Source: Candidatus Odyssella thessalonicensis (GTDB lineage: Bacteria > Pseudomonadota > Alphaproteobacteria > Bin65). From it: a DNA stretch of 9,758 nucleotides. Shown here in pieces: positions 1 through 6,569 of the stretch. Both the position numbers and the translations under genes were made by a program. The stretch lies in contig SBBV01000389.1 in the NCBI GenBank assembly GCA_005240015.1, positions 1 to 9,758 on the forward strand. Reading direction: 5' to 3'. Position 1 is the stretch's first letter; every line of letters begins with the position of its first letter. Below the pieces are notes generated by a model. It did not search any database and was not told where the DNA came from. It saw only the letters and a list, made by a program, of their open reading frames with translations.

Positions 1-1506
1 CCTCGCCGCATCGGCACCTTCGCCGCCGTGGGCGCGCTCATGTTCGCGCTCGGCCTCGGCGTCGCCACCACCTTCGAGGCCAAATTCCCGACGGCACTCG
101 GCCAGGCCAAGGACCAGCCGGCCGCCACCGAGCCCAAGGCGCCGCCGCCCAAGACGGGCGAGCTTTCGCTGCCCGACCTCGTCGAGCGGCTCGTGCCCTC
201 GGTCGTCAACATCGCCACCATTGCCGGCCAGGCGCAGGCGCGGCCGGCGCAGCGGCCCGATGCGCCGTTCGACGAATATTTCCGTGACTATTTCGAGCGC
301 CACGCGCCGCCGCGCCAGGGCTCGGCCGTGGGCTCGGGCTTCATCATCTCGAACGACGGCTACATCGTCACCAACAACCACGTCATCGCCAACGCCACCG
401 AGATCAAGGTCATCCTACACGACGGCACGACCCTGCCGGCCAAGCTCGTCGGCAAGGATCCGCGCGCCGACTTGGCGGTGCTGAAGGTCGACACGCAGCT
501 GAAGCTCACGCCCGTCACCTGGGGCAAGTCCGAGACCGTGCGGCTCGGCGAGAGCGTGATCGCGATCGGCAATCCGTTCGGCCTCGGCGGCACGGTGACC
601 ACCGGCATCATCTCGGCGCTGAACCGCCACCTCTCGAACTTCGGCGGCATCCCGGGCTCGTCCTTCGTCGACTTCCTGCAGACCGACGCCGCCATCAACA
701 AGGGCAATTCGGGCGGCCCCCTGTTCAACACCAAGGGCGAGGTGATCGGCATCAACACCGCGATCTATTCGCGCCAGGGCACCAATGTCGGTATCGCGTT
801 CTCGGTGCCGTCCGATCTCGCCATGCCGATCATCGAGCAGCTGAAGAAGCACGGCAAAACCATGCGCGGCTGGCTCGGCGTCCAGATCAAGGAAGTGGAC
901 GACGATCTGGTGAAGGCGCTCAACCTGAAGAGCCGCGCCGGCGCCGTGGTCGTCAACGCCGTGCCGGGTGGACCGGCGGCGCAGGCCGGCATCCTCGCCG
1001 GCGACGTGATCCTCCGCTTCGACGGCCGCACGGTGCCCAACGACAAGCGGCTGCCGCAGATCGTGGCCGGCACCGAAGTGGGCAAGACCGTCGACGTCGT
1101 CATCGTGCGCAAGGGCCAGGAGATGACGGTCAAGGTGAAGCTGGGCGAGCTCGAGAAGGCCGCCGACGCGCGCCCCGACCCGAAGGCTCAGCCCGGCACG
1201 CCGGCGCCGGGGACGCCGGTGCTCGGCATGAAGCTCGCCGAGCTCACGCCGGAGCTCCGCCAGCGCTTCAACATCCAGGGCGGCGAGGGCGTCGTCGTCA
1301 CCGAGGTCGAGCAGAAGAGCCAGGCCAACGAAAAGGGTGTGAAGGCCGGCGACGTCATCGTCGAGATGGATCTGACCAAGGTCACGAAGCCGTCCGAGAT
1401 CACTGACCTCTTGAAGAAGGCCGAGCAGGGCCGCAAGACCTCGGTGCTGCTCCTGGTCCAGCGCGGCGACGACCGCCGCTTCGTGGCGCTGCGCATCGGC
1501 GGGTAG
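1..1506 (+). CDS. Deg/HtrA (Do family) periplasmic serine protease, 5'-truncated
   Basis: This is an envelope protease/chaperone that degrades or refolds misfolded exported proteins. The frame is open from base 1 and the first in-frame start (GTG 28) lies inside a hydrophobic segment (about GALMFALGLGVATTF), so the true start and the beginning of the signal sequence are probably outside the window. Counting from the GTG, the trypsin-like domain holds the HtrA triad: His118 (TNNHVI), Asp148 (RADLAVLK) and Ser228 (NKGNSGGP). PDZ1 spans about 281-373. A Pro/Ala linker (376-397) leads to PDZ2 at about 397-490, so both PDZ domains of DegP/DegQ/MucD are present. The gene ends in TAG at 1504-1506, followed by a rho-independent terminator. 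In Hyphomicrobiales such a gene often follows hflK-hflC and precedes serB-miaA, which fits here. Family assignment is firm. The choice between degP, degQ and mucD names is not resolved by sequence alone. Confidence 0.95.
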   Translation, partial: PRRIGTFAAVGALMFALGLGVATTFEAKFPTALGQAKDQPAATEPKAPPPKTGELSLPDLVERLVPSVVNIATIAGQAQARPAQRPDAPFDEYFRDYFERHAPPRQGSAVGSGFIISNDGYIVTNNHVIANATEIKVILHDGTTLPAKLVGKDPRADLAVLKVDTQLKLTPVTWGKSETVRLGESVIAIGNPFGLGGTVTTGIISALNRHLSNFGGIPGSSFVDFLQTDAAINKGNSGGPLFNTKGEVIGINTAIYSRQGTNVGIAFSVPSDLAMPIIEQLKKHGKTMRGWLGVQIKEVDDDLVKALNLKSRAGAVVVNAVPGGPAAQAGILAGDVILRFDGRTVPNDKRLPQIVAGTEVGKTVDVVIVRKGQEMTVKVKLGELEKAADARPDPKAQPGTPAPGTPVLGMKLAELTPELRQRFNIQGGEGVVVTEVEQKSQANEKGVKAGDVIVEMDLTKVTKPSEITDLLKKAEQGRKTSVLLLVQRGDDRRFVALRIGG

Positions 1507-1529
1507 CCACGCCCAACTTCGACACAGCG

Positions 1530-1570
1530 GCCGCGCCGGAGCGAGAAGCTTCGGCGCGGCTTTCCTTTGG
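1530..1570 (+). terminator. Rho-independent terminator after the Deg protease
   Basis: A perfect 9-bp GC stem (GCCGCGCCG 1530-1538, CGGCGCGGC 1552-1560) encloses a 13-nt loop and is followed directly by TTTCCTTTG. It starts 24 nt after the protease stop codon. It separates the protease from the convergent HiPIP gene. Confidence 0.8.
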
Positions 1571-1649
1571 GCTGGCGCGGCGCGCCGAATTCGCGGCATG
1601 GCCGCGCTCGCTCAGCATAAGCACGCGCGTCGGCGCCCGGGTTCAGCGC

Positions 1650-1934
1650 CTATTTCGGCTTGTAGAGGCGCGACCACCCGTTGGGCGCTACGGGACCTTC
1701 CACCACCTTGCAGTCTCTGGGGGGCATGAAATTGGTGCAGCTCGCGCAACTCTGCGAGTCCTTGGGCCGGGGTTGATAGCCTGCCTGCTCCTTGCTGGCC
1801 TTCTGCTGAGCTGCGGCGTAGCGAGGAAAAGCCGCGATCGCGAGCGCGGTCAGCGCGGTGGCGCCGCGCATCAGGAACTGTCGCCGGCCGGGCTGCGAAC
1901 AGCCACACGCGCGGTCCGCAGAGTGTTTTCGCAT
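1650..1934 (-). CDS. High-potential iron-sulfur protein (HiPIP) with Tat signal; fourth cluster ligand is Ser
   Basis: HiPIPs are small periplasmic electron carriers holding one [4Fe-4S] cluster on four Cys. The 94-residue product has a twin-arginine signal (GRRQFL at 16-21, hydrophobic stretch 24-36, likely cleavage after AAA at 40-42), giving a mature chain of about 52 residues, in the range of the small HiPIPs. The HiPIP signature is clear: an N-terminal Tyr (Y53), C63-x2-C66, F69, C75-K-V-V-E-G, and a C-terminal NGW motif. The residue that should be the fourth ligand (GWC in the family) is Ser88 (GWSRLY, codon TCG). The ATG at 1934 has a strong ribosome binding site (GGGAGG) about 7 nt upstream. 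The gene lies 89 bp downstream of serB on the same strand and may be read from it. Two more Cys (10 and 12) sit in the signal n-region and would be removed. The family is confident. Cluster binding by this protein is inference. Confidence 0.85.
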   Translation of the reverse strand: MRKHSADRACGCSQPGRRQFLMRGATALTALAIAAFPRYAAAQQKASKEQAGYQPRPKDSQSCASCTNFMPPRDCKVVEGPVAPNGWSRLYKPK

Positions 1935-2023
1935 CGCACGTTCCTCCCGTCTCGCTAACGCCGCAGCGCTCGGCCGGTTCCGGTAGCCATGACAGCGCCA
2001 GCCCGCGGTTACGCAGCGCGACC

Positions 2024-2926
2024 CTATGACGTTGGCGCAAATTCCGCCTGCCGATAGCCCTGGAGATAGAGCAGCGCGGTGAGGTCGCCGTGCTCGATCG
2101 CGACCGGCGCCGCAGCCTTCAAAGCCGGCTTGGCGCGGAACGCGACGCCGAGCCCCGCCGCCTCAATCATGTCGATGTCGTTGGCGCCATCGCCGACCGC
2201 GAGCGACTGCGCGATATCGAACTTCAATTCACGGCACAGCGAGACGAGCGCTTCGCGCTTGGCCTCGCGCCCGAGGATCGGCTCGCTCACCGTGCCGGCG
2301 ACGACGCCGTCGCGCACCACGAGGTCGTTGGCGTAGTGCCAGTCGAAGCCGACGCGCGGCGCCACGTAGCCGGTGAAGACGCGGAAGCCGCCCGAGACCA
2401 GCGCGCAGCGCGCGCCGTGGGCGCGCATGGTCGCGACGAGCGTGCGCGCGCCGGGCATGAACACGATGCGCTCGCACGTCTCCTTGAGCGCCTGCTCCTC
2501 GAGCCCGCCCAGGAGCGCCGCGCGCTCGCGCAAGGCCTCCTTGAAGCGGATTTCGCCGTTCATCGCGCGGCGCGTGATCTCGGCCACCTGCTCGCCGACG
2601 CCGACGAGGGTCGCCAGCTCGTCGACCATCTCGTTGGCGATGATCGTCGACTCCATGTCGGCGACGAGCAGCTTCTTGCGGCGACCCGTTGTGGGCTGTA
2701 GGACCGCGTCGACCGGCCGGCCGGCGAGCGCCATCACCGCGAGCTCGCGCAAGCCCGGCTCGGACGGCGCATCGAGTGCGATGTCGCAGGCGATGCCGGG
2801 AGCGAGCCAATCGATGTCGGCGATCCTTTCGCCCGCCGCGCGCAGCGCGCGCCACGCTGCCGCCGCCGTCTCCGGCGTGAGCTTGGCGGTCGCCGGATCG
2901 GCGATGAGCGTGAGGACGGAGCGCAT
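2024..2926 (-). CDS. serB: Phosphoserine phosphatase SerB
   Basis: SerB hydrolyses O-phosphoserine to serine, the last step of serine biosynthesis, and is a cytoplasmic Mg2+-dependent HAD-family enzyme. The 300-residue protein has an N-terminal ACT-like regulatory region (about 1-80) and a HAD phosphatase domain. Visible motifs are motif I at D90-M-E-S-T, motif II Ser178 (VSGGF), motif III Lys223 (LGREAKRE), and motif IV GDGANDIDM with D246 and D250. The region after motif I (ANEMVDELA) and the segment EITRRAMNGEIRFKEALRER are typical of SerB. In most SerB proteins motif I is DxD; here the second acidic residue is Glu92. The ATG at 2926 has only a weak ribosome binding site. The gene is divergent from miaA, with 48 bp between start codons, so promoters must overlap there. 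Identity is confident. Confidence 0.93.
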   Translation of the reverse strand: MRSVLTLIADPATAKLTPETAAAAWRALRAAGERIADIDWLAPGIACDIALDAPSEPGLRELAVMALAGRPVDAVLQPTTGRRKKLLVADMESTIIANEMVDELATLVGVGEQVAEITRRAMNGEIRFKEALRERAALLGGLEEQALKETCERIVFMPGARTLVATMRAHGARCALVSGGFRVFTGYVAPRVGFDWHYANDLVVRDGVVAGTVSEPILGREAKREALVSLCRELKFDIAQSLAVGDGANDIDMIEAAGLGVAFRAKPALKAAAPVAIEHGDLTALLYLQGYRQAEFAPTS

Positions 2927-2960
2927 GGCGGCGCTGTGGAATCCCGAGGCGGGCTTTTCT

Positions 2961-2965
2961 AGAGG
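2961..2965 (+). promoter_or_regulatory. Ribosome binding site deciding the GTG start of miaA
   Basis: AGAGG lies 9 nt before the GTG at 2975. It supports this start over later in-frame GTG codons around 3026-3031, which would cut into the strand before the P-loop. Confidence 0.6.
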
Positions 2966-2974
2966 CCGGGCATC

Positions 2975-3943
2975 GTGAGCGACAAGCCCTCCGCCGCGTC
3001 ACAGCGCCGCAATCGCCGCAACGCCGTGGTGTTCGCGGGGCCGACGGCGAGCGGGAAATCGGCGGGCGCGCTCGCGGCGGCGCGCGCGCTCGGCGGCGTC
3101 GTCATCAACGCCGACAGCATGCAGGTCTATCGCGAGCTCGCGATCCTCACCGCGCGGCCCGACGCGGCGGCGATGGCGGCGGCGCCGCACAAGCTTTACG
3201 GCGTGATCCCCGCGCGCGAATCCTGCTCGGCCGCGCGCTGGCGCGAAATGGCGCTGGCCGAGATCGATGCGGCGCAGGCCGCCGGCAAGCTTCCGATCCT
3301 CGCCGGCGGCACGGGGCTCTACATCGAGGCGCTCGCGAAGGGCCTCGCCGATGTGCCCGAGATTCCGGCAGCGGTGCGCGAGGAGGCGCGCCGCCTCGTC
3401 GCCGCCGAAGGCGCCGCGGCGTTTCATGCACGGCTCGCGCGCGTTGATCCCGCCGCCGCTTCGGTGCTGCGCCCCTCCGACCGCCAGCGCCTCGTGCGCG
3501 CCTGGGAGGTGGTGACAGCGACCGGCAAGTCGCTCGCCGAATGGCAACGCGAATCACCGGCGGCCGCCGACGCGCCGGCGCTGCTCACCTTCCTCTTCCT
3601 GCCGCCGCGCGATCGGCTCTACGCCGCTTGCGATCGCCGCTTCGAGGCGATGATCGCCGCCGGCGCGGTCGAGGAGGCGAGGGCGCTGCTCGCGTTGAAC
3701 CTCGATCCCGATGTCCCCGCGATGAAGGCGGTGGGCGTGCGGGAGATCGCAGCCTATCTTAGGGGCGAGATCGACCATTCGCGCATGATCGCCCTCGGCC
3801 AGCAGGCGACCCGGCGCTACGCCAAGCGGCAATACACTTGGTTTCGGCACCGGCTGCGCGGCGAGGTCATCAATGAGCAATATTCGGAAAGTCTAGATGC
3901 TGCGACATTTACGAAAATTCGCGAATCCGGGTTGACTTTGTAA
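2975..3943 (+). CDS. miaA: tRNA dimethylallyltransferase MiaA
   Basis: MiaA transfers a dimethylallyl group from DMAPP to the N6 of A37 in tRNAs that read UNN codons. The 322-residue protein has the family landmarks in order: P-loop GPTASGKS (22-29), DSMQVYR with catalytic Asp47, the GGTGLY motif (111-116), PSDRQRLVRAWEV (167-179), KAVGVREI (251-258), and the C-terminal TRRYAKRQYTWFR (279-291). It starts with GTG. The N-terminal extension before the P-loop is about 10 residues longer than in many homologues and basic (RRNRRN). It is divergent from serB, and ilvB follows on the same strand 118 bp downstream. The last 70 bases of the gene are unusually AT-rich for this window and may carry the ilvB promoter. 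Identity is confident. Confidence 0.95.
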   Translation: MSDKPSAASQRRNRRNAVVFAGPTASGKSAGALAAARALGGVVINADSMQVYRELAILTARPDAAAMAAAPHKLYGVIPARESCSAARWREMALAEIDAAQAAGKLPILAGGTGLYIEALAKGLADVPEIPAAVREEARRLVAAEGAAAFHARLARVDPAAASVLRPSDRQRLVRAWEVVTATGKSLAEWQRESPAAADAPALLTFLFLPPRDRLYAACDRRFEAMIAAGAVEEARALLALNLDPDVPAMKAVGVREIAAYLRGEIDHSRMIALGQQATRRYAKRQYTWFRHRLRGEVINEQYSESLDAATFTKIRESGLTL

Positions 3944-3960
3944 CGATTGACCTCTAGTTA
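3932..3960 (+). promoter_or_regulatory. Candidate sigma70-type promoter for ilvBN
   Basis: TTGACT (3932-3937) matches 5 of 6 bases of the -35 consensus. A hexamer TAGTTA (3955-3960) follows at 17-bp spacing but is a poor -10. The surroundings are AT-rich against a very GC-rich background. A second TTGAC begins at 3947, so TTGAC occurs twice, 15 bp apart. Low confidence: the -10 is weak and the -35 overlaps the last codons of miaA. Confidence 0.3.
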
Positions 3961-3969
3961 CCGAACCGA

Positions 3970-3999
3970 GCCGCCGTGGCGCTGCCGCGCTTCGGCGGC
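3970..3999 (+). other. Stem-loop in the miaA-ilvB gap
   Basis: GCCGCCG (3970-3976) pairs perfectly with CGGCGGC (3993-3999) around a 16-nt loop. A second short hairpin (CGCT-TT-AGCG) and GTGATTTT follow before 4028. No proper U-run follows the first stem directly. It could be a weak miaA terminator or part of an ilvBN leader. I found no convincing leader peptide with Ile, Leu or Val codons here. Confidence 0.4.
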
Positions 4000-4061
4000 A
4001 TTGATTCGCGCTTTAGCGTCGTGATTTTAAGGACTTGGCCACGAGTTTCGAGAGCTGTGCG

Positions 4062-5837
4062 ATGTCGACCGAGACGACGATGAACGGAGCCCAATTGCTG
4101 TTGCGCGCCCTGGGGGACCAGGGTGTCGACACCGTCTTCGGCTATCCCGGCGGCGCGGTCCTTCCGATTTACGACGAGCTCTTCAAGCAGAACTCGATCC
4201 GCCACATCCTCGTGCGGCAGGAAGGCGGTGCCGTGCACGCGGCCGAGGGCTATGCGCGCTCGACCGGCAAGGTCGGCTGTGTGCTCGTGACCTCCGGCCC
4301 CGGCGCCACCAACGCGGTGACCGGCCTCACCGACGCGCTCATGGATTCGATCCCGATCGTGTGCCTCACCGGCCAGGTGCCGACGCATCTGATCGGCAAC
4401 GACGCGTTCCAGGAAGCCGACACCACCGGCATCACGCGCCCCTGCACCAAGCACAATTACCTCGTGAAGAGCGTCGCCGACGTCTCGCGCATCGTGCACG
4501 AGGCCTTCTACGTGGCGAAGAGTGGCCGGCCCGGACCGGTGGTCATCGACCTGCCGAAGGACGTGCTGTTCGCGCAAGGCCCCTACACGCCGCCGCCGCC
4601 GGCGGGCAAGGAGCACAAGAATTATCGCCCGCGCTTGAAAGGCGATCTCCGCGCGATCGAAGAGGCTGTGGCGCTGATGGCCAAGGCCAAGAAGCCGCTG
4701 TTCTACTGCGGCGGCGGCGTCATCAATTCCGGCCCGCGCGCGGTGCAGCTCTTGACCGAGTTCGTGAAGCTCACCGGTTTTCCGATCACGCTCACACTCA
4801 TGGGCCTTGGCGCCTATCCCGCCTCGGACAGGCAGTTCCTCGGCATGCTCGGCATGCACGGCCTCTACGAGGCCAACTGGGCGATGCACGATTGCGACGT
4901 GATGATCGCGATCGGCGCGCGCTTCGACGACCGCGTCACGGGCAAGCTCGATGCCTTCTCGCCCGGCTCCAAGAAGATCCACGTCGACATCGATCCCTCC
5001 TCGATCAACAAGAACGTGCGCGTCGATCTCGCCATCGTCGGCGATTGCGGCCACGTGCTCGAGGACATGATCAAGGTGTGGAAGGCGCGCCAGGCGCAGC
5101 CCGACAAGAAGGCGCTGGCCGAGTGGTGGCGCAAGATCGGCGAATGGCGCGCGCGCGATTGCTTGAAGTACAAGTCGTCGAAGGAGCTCATCAAGCCGCA
5201 ATACGCGCTCGAGCGGCTCTATCACCACATCAAGGACAAGGACTTCTACATCACCACGGAAGTGGGCCAGCACCAGATGTGGGCGGCGCAGTTCCTGAAG
5301 TTCGAGAAGCCCAACCATTGGATGACCTCGGGCGGGCTCGGCACGATGGGCTACGGCCTGCCCGCGGCGATGGGCGTGCAGATCGCGCACCCCGAGGCGC
5401 TCGTCATCGACGTGGCGGGCGAGGCGTCGATCCTCATGAACATCCAGGAGATGAGCACGATCGCGCAGTATCGCCTGCCGGTGAAGGCGTTCATCCTCAA
5501 CAACGAGTACATGGGGATGGTGCGCCAGTGGCAGGAGCTGCTGCACGGCGGGCGCTACGCCGAGAGCTACATGGATTCCTTGCCCGACTTCGTGAAGCTC
5601 GCCGAAGCGTTCGGCGCGGTGGGCCTGCGCGCCGAGAAGCCCGGCGACGTCGACGGCCTCATCCAGGAGATGATCAAGGTGAAGCGCCCGGTGATCGCCG
5701 ACGTGCGCGTCGACAAGGCGGAAAACTGCTTCCCGATGATCCCCTCCGGCAAGGCGCACTACGAGATGATCCTCGGCGACGAAGCGGCGAAGACCGGCGA
5801 GCAGAAGGTTTCCGAAGACGGCATGGTGCTCGTCTGA
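4062..5837 (+). CDS. ilvB: Acetohydroxyacid (acetolactate) synthase, large catalytic subunit
   Basis: This enzyme condenses two pyruvates, or pyruvate and 2-oxobutyrate, in the first common step of valine, leucine and isoleucine synthesis, using ThDP, Mg2+ and FAD. The 591-residue protein has the N-terminal ThDP domain with FGYPGGAVLP (26-35) and catalytic Glu54 (RQEGGAVHAAEGYAR), the central FAD-binding domain (about 190-350, with GMLGMHG and GARFDDRVTGKLDAF), and the C-terminal ThDP/Mg2+ site (GEAS 453-456 to NN 480-481, then EYMGMVRQWQELLHGGRY). The usual GD of the metal motif is GE here (Glu454). I chose ATG 4062, which has GAGAG about 7 nt upstream and matches the usual IlvB N-terminus. 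An in-frame TTG at 4035 would add nine atypical residues. The TGA stop is the first bases of a hairpin repeat. The regulatory subunit gene follows 76 bp later. The gene is also called ilvI in rhizobia. Confidence 0.95.
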   Translation: MSTETTMNGAQLLLRALGDQGVDTVFGYPGGAVLPIYDELFKQNSIRHILVRQEGGAVHAAEGYARSTGKVGCVLVTSGPGATNAVTGLTDALMDSIPIVCLTGQVPTHLIGNDAFQEADTTGITRPCTKHNYLVKSVADVSRIVHEAFYVAKSGRPGPVVIDLPKDVLFAQGPYTPPPPAGKEHKNYRPRLKGDLRAIEEAVALMAKAKKPLFYCGGGVINSGPRAVQLLTEFVKLTGFPITLTLMGLGAYPASDRQFLGMLGMHGLYEANWAMHDCDVMIAIGARFDDRVTGKLDAFSPGSKKIHVDIDPSSINKNVRVDLAIVGDCGHVLEDMIKVWKARQAQPDKKALAEWWRKIGEWRARDCLKYKSSKELIKPQYALERLYHHIKDKDFYITTEVGQHQMWAAQFLKFEKPNHWMTSGGLGTMGYGLPAAMGVQIAHPEALVIDVAGEASILMNIQEMSTIAQYRLPVKAFILNNEYMGMVRQWQELLHGGRYAESYMDSLPDFVKLAEAFGAVGLRAEKPGDVDGLIQEMIKVKRPVIADVRVDKAENCFPMIPSGKAHYEMILGDEAAKTGEQKVSEDGMVLV

Positions 5838-5911
5838 TTGGGACCGCGCGCCTCCCGGCGCGCTCTTCCCGCTTCAACCAACAAGGGGCGCGGCTGGAGC
5901 CGTGCGGTCCC
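5834..5911 (+). repeat. Hairpin-forming dispersed repeat, copy 1 (ilvB-ilvN junction)
   Basis: This 78-bp element is about 90% identical, by eye, to a second copy at 9619-9697. It begins at the last base before the ilvB TGA (CTGATTGGGACC) and ends 2 nt before the ilvN ATG. The ends pair as an 11-bp stem (GGGACCGCGCG 5840-5850 with CGTGCGGTCCC 5901-5911, one G-U). Inside, CTCC pairs with GGAG and CGCGCTCTT with AGGGGCGCG, leaving a loop of about 15-20 nt. It is non-coding, REP-like in size and position. I do not know a family name for it. Confidence 0.85.
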
Positions 5912-5913
5912 GA

Positions 5914-6426
5914 ATGACCAAAGACCGAACCGTCATCCGCCACACCTTCTCGGTCTTGACCGACAACGAGCCCGGCGTCGCCGCGCGCATCATCGGGCTG
6001 TTCTCGGGGCGCGGCTACAACATCGACAGCATGACGGTGGCCGAGGTCGATCCGGAGAAGAACCTCTCGCGCTTCACCATCGTGACGACCGGCACCGAGA
6101 TGGTGCTGGAGCAGATCCGCCATCAGCTCGAGCGGCTCGTCTCCTCGCGCGCGGTGAAGGATCTCACCGCCGAGGGCCCGCATCTGGAACGCGAGCTGGC
6201 GCTCATCAAGGTGAAGGGCGAGGGGGCGAAGCGCATCGAGGCGCTGCGCCTCGCCGACGTCTTCCGCGCGCGTGTCGTCGACAGCACGCTCGAGAGCTTC
6301 GTGTTCGAGGTCACCGGCTCCACCGAGAAGGTCAACGCCTTCATCAGCCTGATGAAGGACCTCGGCATCGTCGAAGTCGCCCGCACCGGCGTCGCCGCCA
6401 TGAGCCGCGGCGCCAAGGGGATGTGA
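5914..6426 (+). CDS. ilvN: Acetolactate synthase small (regulatory) subunit
   Basis: IlvN binds the IlvB catalytic subunit, raises its activity and gives feedback inhibition by valine. The 170-residue protein has the N-terminal ACT domain (about 8-82, with TDNEPGVAARIIGLFSGRGY and NIDSMTV) and the C-terminal ALS small-subunit domain (about 92-167, ELALIKVKGEG and the closing GIVEVARTGVAAMSRG). Length and order are normal. It is also called ilvH. I chose ATG 5914. An in-frame GTG at 5902 lies inside the hairpin repeat and has no room for a ribosome binding site. The only Shine-Dalgarno-like GGAG (5896-5899) is 14 nt from the ATG and sits within the hairpin, so translation may depend on ilvB read-through or on unfolding. 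ilvC, often next in Hyphomicrobiales, does not follow here. Confidence 0.95.
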   Translation: MTKDRTVIRHTFSVLTDNEPGVAARIIGLFSGRGYNIDSMTVAEVDPEKNLSRFTIVTTGTEMVLEQIRHQLERLVSSRAVKDLTAEGPHLERELALIKVKGEGAKRIEALRLADVFRARVVDSTLESFVFEVTGSTEKVNAFISLMKDLGIVEVARTGVAAMSRGAKGM

Positions 6427-6478
6427 GCTTCTTCCCGGCAAAGCACCCTGCCAGCGAAGTTCGGGCCCTCCAATCCCT

Positions 6479-6569
6479 CGTCCCCGCGAAAGGGGGGCGC
6501 TTCAGCGCAATCGCGCCTTTTGGCGAATGAACGTCGGCGGCGCAATGGGTCCCTGCTTTCGCGGGGACG
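6479..6569. repeat. REP-like inverted repeat pair downstream of ilvN
   Basis: CGTCCCCGCGAAAG (6479-6492) and CTTTCGCGGGGACG (6556-6569) are perfect 14-bp inverted arms around a 63-nt centre, which itself contains CGCC-TTTT-GGCG (6514-6525). The right arm reads MGPCFRGDD forward and VVPAKAGTH in reverse, a translation signature I recognise from a REP-type intergenic repeat common in proteobacterial genomes. The element may also act as the ilvN 3' end. Nothing between 6427 and 6622 looks like a gene. Confidence 0.7.

Noticed and set aside
415..1599. 394-codon minus-strand frame opposite the Deg protease
   Set aside because: Antisense shadow. The plus frame carries the full triad and two PDZ domains, and this frame has no recognisable motif.
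1935..2023. Terminator or promoter between serB and the HiPIP gene
   Set aside because: No stem followed by a U-run and no -35/-10 pair on the minus strand, so co-transcription remains possible.
3896..3934. Short ORF MLRHLRKFANPG as a possible ilvB leader peptide
   Set aside because: It lies inside the end of miaA, upstream of the likely promoter, and has no run of Ile, Leu or Val codons.
3943..4034. Riboswitch or T-box in the ilvBN leader
   Set aside because: Under 120 nt with two small stems and no conserved aptamer or T-box element that I can recognise.
4035..4061. TTG start at 4035 for ilvB
   Set aside because: The nearest Shine-Dalgarno-like AAGGA touches the codon, and the nine extra residues do not resemble IlvB N-termini. 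ATG 4062 is better placed.
3954..5759. 601-codon open frame on the minus strand opposite ilvB
   Set aside because: It mirrors the ilvB coding sequence, is rich in Arg, His, Asp and Leu as expected of antisense frames in GC-rich genes, and shows no domain. ilvB on the plus strand is unmistakable.
5902..5913. GTG start at 5902 for ilvN
   Set aside because: It lies inside the hairpin repeat with GGAG only 2 nt before it. ATG 5914 matches the usual IlvN N-terminus.
4361..5917. 518-codon plus-strand frame overlapping ilvB and the repeat
   Set aside because: Out-of-frame shadow of ilvB with an Arg-rich composition. It ends in the repeat (GARLEPCGPE) and has no domain.
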